A stretch of DNA of 42,780 bases from an uncultured Mailhella sp. (lineage in GTDB: Bacteria; Desulfobacterota; Desulfovibrionia; Desulfovibrionales; Desulfovibrionaceae). Every line of letters begins with the position of its first letter. Position 1 is the stretch's first letter. A program made the position numbers and the translations under genes. Shown here one piece after another: positions 24,695-32,583 of the stretch. The notes under the pieces were generated by a model. The model saw only the letters and a list, made by a program, of their open reading frames with translations, was not told the DNA's origin and searched no databases. The DNA lies in contig CAOMFZ010000001.1 of the NCBI GenBank assembly GCA_948482415.1, positions 1 through 42,780 of the forward strand. Reading direction: 5' to 3'.

Positions 24695-24740
24695 AAGAAG
24701 CCCCATTTATTGAAAAAACAGCAATAAATGGGGCTTCTTT
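24694..24740. terminator. Bidirectional terminator, 19-base perfect stem
   Basis: AAAGAAGCCCCATTTATTG (24694-24712) pairs perfectly with 24722-24740 over a nine-base loop. It lies between the converging TauE-like and yedF genes and begins within the stop codon of the former, so it can serve both. Confidence 0.85.
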
Positions 24741-24758
24741 ATGTTTTCTGTCTTTTTT

Positions 24759-25439
24759 TTATGGTCTAATAACTTTATCAGCCAAATCAAGCGTTGTCAC
24801 AATATCCAGCATATTGGTTGTTTCACCGATTTTCTTTGCATCGAGCAAACCAAAATGGTTCAGGCAAGTGCCGCAAACATTGATTTTTACGCCTTGTGCT
24901 GCAAGTTTTTTCAGGCTTTCAAGGCATTTTCCTTCTTTTGTTGCCAAATGCACACCGCCATTGACCATAATAATTTGCCAAATATCCATTTCTGTGAGGG
25001 TTGCAAGAAAATTTTCCATGAGTTTTGCTCCAAGCTCATCATCTCCATGTCCAAGTTTATCCGTTGCCAGCAAAATTACAGTTTTTCTTTTTTTATCGTA
25101 ACTTACATAATCAGCATAGGTTTCCCCATTTTTCACAAACATGGGATTTTTATTAAGCTCACCGTCTTTAAAAAAATGTGTTTTTTCAAAGCTTGGCACA
25201 GTATTTTGCTCATCCATAGTGCTTTCCACTTTTTGGATAAGTAATTCAAAAAGATTTTCTTTTTCCTGTACTTTTGCCACAGTATAGCCATTATTATTCA
25301 CAAAGCGGGTGATATTTTCAACCGCAGTGGAATTATCCACAACGACCATAAATTCAGCAGGCTTTTGTTTTTCAATAAGTTCTCTTGTGCGCAGTACCGG
25401 TTCAGGGCAGGCAAGTCCTTTGCAGTCAAGTGTTTTCAT
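24759..25439 (-). CDS. yedF: YedF: TusA-domain selenium/sulfur-trafficking protein
   Basis: A 226-residue two-domain protein. The N-terminal TusA-like domain (about 1-75) starts MKTLDCKGLACPEPVLRTRE, with Cys11 in the CPEP motif that carries persulfide in TusA. The C-terminal DsrE-like domain (about 95-210) has VILLATDKLGHGDDELGAKL, MVNGGVHLATKEG and VCGTCLNHFG. This combination is the 'sulfurtransferase-like selenium metabolism protein YedF', often found with selD/selenocysteine genes; no such gene is in this window. AGAGGT precedes the ATG. It lies 12 bases downstream of der on the same strand and is probably in its operon. The biochemical role of YedF is not firmly established. Confidence 0.88.
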   Translation of the reverse strand: MKTLDCKGLACPEPVLRTRELIEKQKPAEFMVVVDNSTAVENITRFVNNNGYTVAKVQEKENLFELLIQKVESTMDEQNTVPSFEKTHFFKDGELNKNPMFVKNGETYADYVSYDKKRKTVILLATDKLGHGDDELGAKLMENFLATLTEMDIWQIIMVNGGVHLATKEGKCLESLKKLAAQGVKINVCGTCLNHFGLLDAKKIGETTNMLDIVTTLDLADKVIRP

Positions 25440-25451
25440 ATAGCTACCTCT

Positions 25452-27320
25452 TTAGGAAGATTTTTTCTTTTTTAATGCTTTTTTCAGCGAACGGCTTTGC
25501 GGAGAATTAGGATTACGCAAAGCAGCTTTTACTGTTGTTCTTGTGCTGGGCTTAGCTTTTGCTTTGCCTGCGCTTGCTTTTTTTTCTGCTTTTTCAGCCT
25601 TTTCCTCTTTTATTTGTTTATCATCAATATATTGAGATTGTTCCTTTATTTCAGGCATATCATTTTTCTTTTTTGGACTGCGCTTTTCACTGCTTTTTGT
25701 ATGGGAAGAACGCAAATGGACACGCATAGGCGCATGTTCAATGGAAAATAAGCGGCGCAGAGATTTTTCCAAATACCGCAGATAAGACTCTCCCACCCTG
25801 TCTGCATCATTGACAAAAAAAACAAAGGTAGGCGGTTCATTTTCAGCCTGGGTCAGGTAATAGAATTTTGGACGAACACGGCGCACAACAGGAGGCTGAT
25901 GCTTGGTAAGCACTAAATCCATTGCCCGATTGAGCTGCCCCGTGCTGACGCGAACCCCGCATTCCTGTTTTATTTGTTCTGCCATGGGCAAAAGCATTTT
26001 CAGCCCGTATCTGTTTTTGGCTGATGTGGGCATAACAGGCACATGCTGGCAAAAAGCCAGGGTTTCAGAAAATTGTTTTTGCAGTTTCCTGCGTTCAGGC
26101 GCCGGCACTAAATCCATTTTATTGAGGACAATAATAAAAGGCGTTTTGCGCTCGTCTAAGAGTTCCACAAGCCGTTTATCCTGTGCAGTCAAACCTTGCA
26201 GGGCGTCAATAACAAGCAAAATAACATCTGCTTTTGTCGTGCTTTTCAAAGAAGAATTAACTGAAAAGCGCTCTACTGTATCCGTAATTTTGGAACGGCG
26301 GCGAACCCCTGCTGTATCAACAAAAATATACGTCTTATCATTCCAGACAAGAGAAACGTCCACACTGTCACGGGTTGTGCCTGCCACATCGCTGACAATC
26401 ATACGTTCTTTACCCACAAAGGCATTCAAAATAGAAGACTTCCCTGCATTGGGTCTGCCAAGCAGACAAATTTTTAGAGGTCCCTGCTTTTTTGTTTTCT
26501 TTTTAGGCGCAGCGGCATCAATTTCTTTTATTGCTTCATTTTCCTGTTCAGGGTTTTCTTCTGTATTTTCATCGGCGCTCGCCTGCAAAAGTTCTGCTTC
26601 ATCAAAATCAACAAGAAAATCCTCTTGGTTAACGTCATTAAAATCAAGTTCAAAATCTATATCTTCGCTTTCTGCGGATAAAGCTTCTTCCTGTTTACGC
26701 GCTTTTTTACCGGCTTTTTTCGCTTTCTTTTGAGCTATGGCTTCATCATCTTCCTGCAGACCATGCATAATTTCTTCTTCGTCAAAATCAGCCGCTTCCG
26801 GAAGCAAATCCACCAGCAAACTTTCCAGATAGCGAATTTGGTTGCCATGTTCAGCTGAAACAGCCACAAGCGGAAAACCAAGCACATGAAAATCAGCGCA
26901 CATAAACTCTTCTCTTTCCATGCCGTCAACTTTATTCACAACAAGCAAAACAGGTTTTCCAAGCTTACGCAGGTAAGCGGCAATATGTTCATCAAAAGGC
27001 ATACGCCCTTCACGCCCGTCCACAACCAGACAAATGGCGCAGGCTTCCTGCATGGCTTCTTCCGCCTGACGCAGAATTTCTTTTTCAAAACCGCGAATGC
27101 CGTCAGGACCGTCTGCCACCTGAAAATGACTGTCAAGCGTAATACCGCCCGTGTCCACAAGAATAAAAGGGCGGTGGAATTTACTGCGCACAGTTCCTTC
27201 CATTCTGTCACGGGTTATGCCTGCCCTGTCGTGGGTTATGGCGCGGTTACTGCGAATGAGTCTATTAAAAAGGGTTGATTTGCCCACATTAGGGCGTCCC
27301 ATAAGGACAATTTTATACAT
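25452..27320 (-). CDS. der: Ribosome assembly GTPase Der (EngA), with extended linker and tail
   Basis: A 622-residue double-GTPase for 50S subunit assembly. G domain 1 (about 1-175) has MGRPNVGKST, GITRDRMEG, DTGG and NKVD; G domain 2 (about 285-460) has LGRPNAGKSS, AGTTRDSVD, DTAGVRRRSK and NKMD; a KH-like domain runs to about 540. Most Der proteins have 440-490 residues. The surplus is a linker of about 105 acidic residues with Lys patches between the G domains (about 178-282) and an 85-residue Lys/Ala/Ser-rich tail. I chose ATG at 27318-27320, with GAGG five bases upstream, over the GTG two codons earlier. It precedes yedF. Confidence 0.93.
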   Translation of the reverse strand: MYKIVLMGRPNVGKSTLFNRLIRSNRAITHDRAGITRDRMEGTVRSKFHRPFILVDTGGITLDSHFQVADGPDGIRGFEKEILRQAEEAMQEACAICLVVDGREGRMPFDEHIAAYLRKLGKPVLLVVNKVDGMEREEFMCADFHVLGFPLVAVSAEHGNQIRYLESLLVDLLPEAADFDEEEIMHGLQEDDEAIAQKKAKKAGKKARKQEEALSAESEDIDFELDFNDVNQEDFLVDFDEAELLQASADENTEENPEQENEAIKEIDAAAPKKKTKKQGPLKICLLGRPNAGKSSILNAFVGKERMIVSDVAGTTRDSVDVSLVWNDKTYIFVDTAGVRRRSKITDTVERFSVNSSLKSTTKADVILLVIDALQGLTAQDKRLVELLDERKTPFIIVLNKMDLVPAPERRKLQKQFSETLAFCQHVPVMPTSAKNRYGLKMLLPMAEQIKQECGVRVSTGQLNRAMDLVLTKHQPPVVRRVRPKFYYLTQAENEPPTFVFFVNDADRVGESYLRYLEKSLRRLFSIEHAPMRVHLRSSHTKSSEKRSPKKKNDMPEIKEQSQYIDDKQIKEEKAEKAEKKASAGKAKAKPSTRTTVKAALRNPNSPQSRSLKKALKKKKSS

Positions 27321-27446
27321 ATACACCTCAATTTGCTAAAAATTACTTTGAAATAAATGAGTTGGGGTGAAATTCAACAATACTGTTCCAATGACTGTTA
27401 TACCTATATCTTTTTTTTTTGCCTTTGTCTATTCTTGTAAAAGCGA

Positions 27447-27470
27447 CAAAAAAAGGGGAATTTCTTCCCC
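27447..27470 (-). terminator. Terminator downstream of the LtaS-like gene
   Basis: Read on the minus strand, GGGGAA-GAAA-TTCCCC is followed by seven or more T. It lies 25 bases after the stop of the gene at 27495-29672. The remaining gap to the der start shows AT-rich sequence without clear features. Confidence 0.75.
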
Positions 27471-27494
27471 TCTCTTTGCATATTTTTATTCTGA

Positions 27495-29672
27495 TTAATT
27501 TTGATACCTGCTTTTTTGATTATGCAGGATTAAATACTTGCATGTATAGTAATAATCATCTGAAATTTGCCGCATTTCTTTTGCTTTTTCAGGAAATTCC
27601 TCTGTCAGATTTGTGCTGTCATCTTTGGAAATATCATAAAGAGCATCAAATTTATGTTCTTTATCAGTCATTGAGGAAACATACGCATAGGTGTCTTTTA
27701 ACAGCAAATTTCTGCCTTCTTCCGCAGCAATATAGACATAGTTTTTATAAAAATCGTCAAGGTTTTTATTATACACAAAGCGTTCTTCACCATTTTCTTC
27801 AATTATTTCAAACTCTCTGGGAATAAAAATATTATCCGGCAATTTTTGCAGCATGGAAGTTCCAAGCGTTGTATTTAAATAGGATAAGCCTGCAAGCATG
27901 GCAGCTGTCGGAAAAATATCTGCCTGAGAATGGAGAGCAGGATTGACGCCTGCGGGAACATATTTGGGGCAGTGAATAAAAAATGGAATATGCCACCATT
28001 GTGCAGAAGCTGACAAATAGGATTTATTCATCAAATTATTATGTTCTGTTGTACCATGATCTCCGAACAAAATAAAAACAGTATCCTCATACCATGCTGT
28101 TTGTTTTGCCTTTTCAAAAAACTTACTCAAAACATGGTCTACAAAGCGCAAAGCCTGATATTCCGGCTCGCTGCTGAAACCCCAAAATTTCAACGCTTCA
28201 TTGCCGGGACTGGGGGCATAAACAAAACCTTCATTATCATCAGGAATAGTAAAAGGTCTATGATAACCCGCTGTTTGGATAAACGCAATAAAGGGCTTTT
28301 TGCCGGCACTCAGCACATCAATGCTTTCATTCAAAAGTGCCAAATCAGAAATTCCCCATACGTCAGTATTGGAAGCCTTCCAAAAACTTTCTTCTAAGAG
28401 CTGCAGCCCTTCAATGTTATTTTTAAAAACACCGCGAATATTTGCCCAGTTGGCACTTCCGCCTATCATATAATAGCGTTCATAACCGTCAAATTCATTA
28501 AAAATAAGATGCTGATCCACCATTTTGGGATTGCGGGAACTGGCTGTTGCCAAAAAGTTTGTATCAGCAATACCTGTGAGCGTGGACAAAATACCCCGCG
28601 TTGTGGGACGGGCATTGGCATAAAAATTAGGATAATACAGCGAATTTTCCATTAATTCTCTGGCAAAAGGTGTTGGATCAATGGCATACTTTTCCGGAAT
28701 ATCGGCATACTGTGCAAATTCCTTTTTTACGCCTGTACCATGGGGAAGGCTGGCTTTAGGATTTGTCCAGGATTCCATCATAATAATCACAATATTTAAT
28801 GGTTTTTGTGGCTTCTCTCCTGCATAATACCGTGAAAAATCAACAGGTTTATTTTGTGCAGGGATATCCAGCAGCGCTTTCATGCGCGGATAGGCTTCAA
28901 TGGCATACTTTTCAGAAGGTATAATAAAATCAACAGCTTTTATTGTATCATACAAATTTTGCATGGGATTAATTGCAATAAGGGCAATATTTTTATCCAG
29001 GCTGAAATACGCATTGCTCCAGCGCAGAGGAAAAAGGTTGGAACTTATTTGCCCATAGCCGAAAATAAAAAGCAAAATCAACATGCAAAAACGCAGGAAA
29101 ATCGCATAAGTCAAAGATATTGTGCCGCTTTTGCGCGTATAGGTAAAATTGCTTTTGCGCCCAATGATAACAGGAGCATGATTTCTGTAGATTCTATTCC
29201 AAAACCAGTAATACACGGTTATAATACACAAAAGAACAAGGCTGATCCGCACAACAGGATAGGACTGCCAAACCATGGCAAAGCCAATATCTGTTTCCTT
29301 GAGCAAATCCAGCAGCGTCAGGTCAACACGCTGATTTAAATAAAAATAAACACAAATATCAACAAGATAGACAAGAAGCACGAGAAAGAAAACAAGCGTC
29401 TGCACAGAGCAGACAAAGGAACGGAAAAAACTGCTGCGGACAATTAATCGCTCAAAAAAAGGAATAAGCAGGCATAAAGCAGGGAAAAGAACGAGAAAAA
29501 CCGCATAGCGCATATCAAATTTCAAACCAATATACAGCCCGTTATAAATGGCAGCATGGTCTGTGATCTGCGGATATACAAAATACAATACAATAAGGCG
29601 AAAGATAAAGAAAAGCGCAAGATGGCTCAATAATAACAATGCAATCAGCGGTAAAGGAGAATATTTACGCAT
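27495..29672 (-). CDS. LtaS-like membrane sulfatase-fold phosphotransferase
   Basis: A 725-residue enzyme with five N-terminal membrane helices (to about residue 225) and a large periplasmic alkaline-phosphatase/sulfatase-fold domain. Active-site marks are IVIIMMESWTNP (metal ligand Glu), the nucleophile region NARPTTRGILSTLTGI, and FILFGDHGTTEHNN with the Asp-His metal ligands. In Gram-positives LtaS builds lipoteichoic acid. In diderms the same fold serves OpgB-type phosphoglycerol transfer to periplasmic glucans or phosphoethanolamine transfer; which applies here is open. GAGGAAA lies six bases before the ATG. It is the last gene of a minus-strand run following recR by 20 bases. Confidence 0.85.
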   Translation of the reverse strand: MRKYSPLPLIALLLLSHLALFFIFRLIVLYFVYPQITDHAAIYNGLYIGLKFDMRYAVFLVLFPALCLLIPFFERLIVRSSFFRSFVCSVQTLVFFLVLLVYLVDICVYFYLNQRVDLTLLDLLKETDIGFAMVWQSYPVVRISLVLLCIITVYYWFWNRIYRNHAPVIIGRKSNFTYTRKSGTISLTYAIFLRFCMLILLFIFGYGQISSNLFPLRWSNAYFSLDKNIALIAINPMQNLYDTIKAVDFIIPSEKYAIEAYPRMKALLDIPAQNKPVDFSRYYAGEKPQKPLNIVIIMMESWTNPKASLPHGTGVKKEFAQYADIPEKYAIDPTPFARELMENSLYYPNFYANARPTTRGILSTLTGIADTNFLATASSRNPKMVDQHLIFNEFDGYERYYMIGGSANWANIRGVFKNNIEGLQLLEESFWKASNTDVWGISDLALLNESIDVLSAGKKPFIAFIQTAGYHRPFTIPDDNEGFVYAPSPGNEALKFWGFSSEPEYQALRFVDHVLSKFFEKAKQTAWYEDTVFILFGDHGTTEHNNLMNKSYLSASAQWWHIPFFIHCPKYVPAGVNPALHSQADIFPTAAMLAGLSYLNTTLGTSMLQKLPDNIFIPREFEIIEENGEERFVYNKNLDDFYKNYVYIAAEEGRNLLLKDTYAYVSSMTDKEHKFDALYDISKDDSTNLTEEFPEKAKEMRQISDDYYYTCKYLILHNQKSRYQN

Positions 29673-29692
29673 AGTTTATTTCCTCAATGACG

Positions 29693-30298
29693 TCATATTT
29701 CCTGGCGATACTGCAAAGATTGACGCAGGGTTTCCTTATCCATAAATTTTACTTCTGCGCCAAGCGGGATACCCTGTGCCAAACGGGTAACTTTGACGGC
29801 AGGAAAACGGGCAAGCACTTTTTCACGAACATACACGGCTGTTGCTTCTGCCTCAGCTGTTGCGCCCAAGGCAAGCACAAGTTCTTTGACTTCCCCTTTT
29901 TCAAGACGAGCCATGAGCCTGTCCATTTCCAGATATTCATAGGAACGGCTGTCGAGCGGAGACAGCAAGCCTCCTAAAATAAAGTATTTTCCTTTATAAA
30001 AACCGCCTTCTTCCAAGGTCAGCATACTGTCCCATTCAGAAACAAGACACAGCATATCTGCTGCGCGCATGGGGTCAGAACAAATATTACAGGGGTCAAC
30101 ATCAGAGAGAGCCCCGCATTCTCCGCATAAATGCAGGTTTCCCCGCAGTTCATAAATATTTTTGCCAAGACGCATGGTTTCTGCTTCCGGCCATTTCAGC
30201 AAGGTCATTGCCACACGCATGGCAGATTTGGGACCAAGCCCCGGCAGTCTGGCGATTTGCTCTACAAGGATTTTTAATGGTTCTGGAATTTTTTGCAT
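29693..30298 (-). CDS. recR: Recombination mediator RecR
   Basis: A 201-residue DNA-binding protein that works with RecF/RecO to load RecA at gaps. The N-terminal helix-hairpin-helix contains LARLPGLGPKSAMR-like IARLPGLGPKSAMRVA. The zinc finger has four Cys (C58, C61, C70, C73). The Toprim domain follows with VSEWDSMLTLEEGGFYKGKY and LVLALGATAEAEATAVYV. The C-terminal VTRLAQGIPLGAEVKFMD is the RecR signature. Length and motifs are normal. The ATG has AAAGG seven bases upstream. It lies 55 bases after the Csd4-like gene and 20 before the LtaS-like gene; the neighbours are functionally unrelated. Confidence 0.95.
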   Translation of the reverse strand: MQKIPEPLKILVEQIARLPGLGPKSAMRVAMTLLKWPEAETMRLGKNIYELRGNLHLCGECGALSDVDPCNICSDPMRAADMLCLVSEWDSMLTLEEGGFYKGKYFILGGLLSPLDSRSYEYLEMDRLMARLEKGEVKELVLALGATAEAEATAVYVREKVLARFPAVKVTRLAQGIPLGAEVKFMDKETLRQSLQYRQEI

Positions 30299-30353
30299 AA
30301 CAACCTTTATTCAATAACGAACTAAAATCAATTATAATTTTATTTCAGCATAG

Positions 30354-31727
30354 TTAATCAAGAGGCGAAAATACAGGATTTTCAGGAACAGTTTTGCAAT
30401 AATTCAAAATAAATGTTCCCGCATATTTTGCACCCTTGTATATTTCCAACCGATATTGATTGCCGAATTTATCCACAGAAAAACGTTCCTGAAAGGCTTT
30501 TTTATAAATTTTTATATTGCTTTCATCGCCGCGGGGACCATTTCCCACAACAGCCCCAATGGCATTCAGGCGATAGCCTTTTTGCGGCAAAACTTTCGCA
30601 TAGTTTTTGGCAGACAAAATATCCCCGAATTTTGCGGTGTATACTTTACCGTCAAGTTCCACTTCCATACTGTCCAAAGACGTATCAAGCTCAAGCCATT
30701 CCACTTTAAAAGAGGTAACACTGTTGCTGCCGTAATGGACCTGCATGAGATTTTTTTCTGCCAAGGCTACTAAAATAGGACTGTTTCCCCCTCTGGCAAA
30801 ATTCTTTTGCATGGGAAAAACCCCAAGCTGCGGACGGCGGATATCATCCAAAGGCAAAATCAGGCGGCCATCCATAAAACCAAGATAAATATTTTTATTC
30901 AGCGCGTCATGAATACCCTTTGTGGTCAAAGGAAAATCACGGGAAAATTCAATACCTGCCACATTAAAAAATTCCTCAATGGCATTTAGATGATAATATA
31001 CCCGCCCGGCAACATTGATATTTTTTGTGGCTTCAATACCAAAAGCGGGCTTTCCCTGCCCTAAGGCAAACCAGGTCAAAGATTTCTCCATTTCCTTGTC
31101 ACCCTTGGCAGTTTCAGTATTTTTTAAATGATAGGAATGTCCTTTTTCCAGTAAATTATCATTAACTTTAGCCACAACCCGTCGCCCAATTTCCCCTAAA
31201 TTCCCAAAAGGAATGTCTCCGCATTCTTCCTGATCGATAATAACAGAATTGCCCCAGCGTTTTGGATTTTGCATGTCACTGACATATGTCGGGCTGTAAA
31301 ACCCGCTGCCGTCATGCAGATTTAAAATTAAATCCACTTCAGGAGAACGAATAAGCTCCTGCACCCGCCGAACAGCACGAAAATCAGGGTCTTTTTCACT
31401 GATTTTTGCAAACTTTCTGTTCATATCCCCGGAAGTGCCGCGATTTTTCTTAATAATGGAAAGAAAATTCAAATTGGGAATAATAGTCACATAGCCGTTT
31501 TTAAAGGTATAATGCGTGCCAAGCAGTGACGCCGCTGAAAAACCGCCGGGTTCATCTCCTTGTATGCCGCCGACAATGAGAATATGCGAAACACTGTCCA
31601 TAGTGGCACTTTCCGGGTGCGAACCAAGCTGTAAAACAGTAAAATCCAAAGGGTGAGCAGAAAGATTTTTCGCAGAAAGAGAAAAACAACAAAGCAAAAC
31701 AACAAGAACAAAGTAAACTTTTTTCAC
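30354..31727 (-). CDS. Csd4/Pgp1-like peptidoglycan DL-carboxypeptidase (M99 family)
   Basis: A 457-residue secreted zinc carboxypeptidase. It has a Sec signal peptide (about 1-24), then a catalytic domain whose zinc site reads GGIQGDEPGG, with Gln56 and Glu59, and LNLHDGSGFYSP with His138. Csd4 of Helicobacter pylori has the same unusual Gln-Glu-His set (Gln46, Glu49, His128), where other M14-type enzymes have His first. NRGTSGDMNRKF carries likely substrate-binding Arg residues. Csd4 and Campylobacter Pgp1 trim peptidoglycan tripeptide to dipeptide and give cells helical shape. The C-terminal half would be the extra beta domains of M99. It starts with GTG, with GGGT seven bases upstream. 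Confidence 0.85.
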   Translation of the reverse strand: MKKVYFVLVVLLCCFSLSAKNLSAHPLDFTVLQLGSHPESATMDSVSHILIVGGIQGDEPGGFSAASLLGTHYTFKNGYVTIIPNLNFLSIIKKNRGTSGDMNRKFAKISEKDPDFRAVRRVQELIRSPEVDLILNLHDGSGFYSPTYVSDMQNPKRWGNSVIIDQEECGDIPFGNLGEIGRRVVAKVNDNLLEKGHSYHLKNTETAKGDKEMEKSLTWFALGQGKPAFGIEATKNINVAGRVYYHLNAIEEFFNVAGIEFSRDFPLTTKGIHDALNKNIYLGFMDGRLILPLDDIRRPQLGVFPMQKNFARGGNSPILVALAEKNLMQVHYGSNSVTSFKVEWLELDTSLDSMEVELDGKVYTAKFGDILSAKNYAKVLPQKGYRLNAIGAVVGNGPRGDESNIKIYKKAFQERFSVDKFGNQYRLEIYKGAKYAGTFILNYCKTVPENPVFSPLD

Positions 31728-31762
31728 ACAATACCCATATAAACAAAATTTCTTTTTCTATA

Positions 31763-32551
31763 TTATCCTTTAAAATAACAAGGCGCAAGTCTTAGATAGC
31801 CGTCAAAATAAATTCCGTCTTTTTGCACAGCTGCAAGCACGGCATAGACTTCAACTCCCCCGGCATAGGCTTTTTTCAATTTTTCTGCATAGATACTGTC
31901 AATAAAATCAGCAGGCATAAAACAGGAAGCATCAGTTCTCTGCACCACATAGAACATGACTGCCCTGTCTCCCTCTCTCTTTAATCGCATAAGCGTTTCC
32001 AGATGTTTTTGCCCTCTTTCACTCACAGCATCGGGAAAACACGCCGCATCATATTCCACCATGGAAACATTTTTACATTCCACCCATGCCTTTTTGCCGT
32101 TATCCGAAAAAAGGCAGGCATCAAGACGGCTTTCACCATTTTTTGCTTCCATTTTTATGTGCTGAAAATCCCAGGCAAAGGGAAGCAAAGCATAGTCATA
32201 TTCGGCATTGAGCAAAAAAAGCTCGTGCAAAAAACGATTGGGCACAGACGTATTGACGCCAAGCCACAAAGGCTTTTCATTTTCCTTGTTTAAATTGATG
32301 GCTTCCAGTGTATAGGCAAGTTTGCGATGAGGATTACCCGCGTGTGACAATAAAATAGAACGGCCTTTTTTTATCAGCCCCATCATGGAGCCGGTATTGT
32401 TGGTATGAGCAAATTCGCTGTGATAATTCCCGGCCATAATATCAGCAAGGCTTACGTTTTTATCTGTAAATTCAATGAAAAAGCGTCGTTCTCTTTGAAT
32501 AAGCTTTGCTTCAAAAAGTTCCTTTTCAAATGAAAGAACTTTAATATGCAT
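31763..32551 (-). CDS. sfsA: SfsA family protein (DNA/RNA nuclease-like)
   Basis: A 262-residue cytosolic protein. Family marks include AKLIQRERRFFIEF at the N-terminus (the OB-like DNA-binding part), HAGNPHRKLAYTLEAI, GVNTSVPNRFLHELF, and the PD-(D/E)XK-like nuclease core ESRLDACLFSDNGKKAWVECKNVSM, with Asp, Glu and Lys in place. FPDAVSERGQKHLETL follows. In Escherichia coli SfsA was named for stimulating sugar fermentation genes and later described as a DNA-binding protein with nuclease features; its physiological role is not settled. GGAGT lies six bases before the ATG. It follows the hisC-cmk gene by 32 bases. Confidence 0.92.
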   Translation of the reverse strand: MHIKVLSFEKELFEAKLIQRERRFFIEFTDKNVSLADIMAGNYHSEFAHTNNTGSMMGLIKKGRSILLSHAGNPHRKLAYTLEAINLNKENEKPLWLGVNTSVPNRFLHELFLLNAEYDYALLPFAWDFQHIKMEAKNGESRLDACLFSDNGKKAWVECKNVSMVEYDAACFPDAVSERGQKHLETLMRLKREGDRAVMFYVVQRTDASCFMPADFIDSIYAEKLKKAYAGGVEVYAVLAAVQKDGIYFDGYLRLAPCYFKG

Positions 32552-32583
32552 AGGTTACTCCGTGTTTTTGCCTTTCTATGCAC

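Noticed and set aside
25903..26733. A 276-residue open frame on the plus strand
   Set aside because: It is the antisense of der; composition is Ser/Arg-rich without motifs and there is no ribosome binding site. der has unambiguous GTPase motifs in the opposite frame.
27321..27326. GTG start of der two codons upstream
   Set aside because: The GTG lies within the GAGGTG ribosome binding site of the ATG at 27320.
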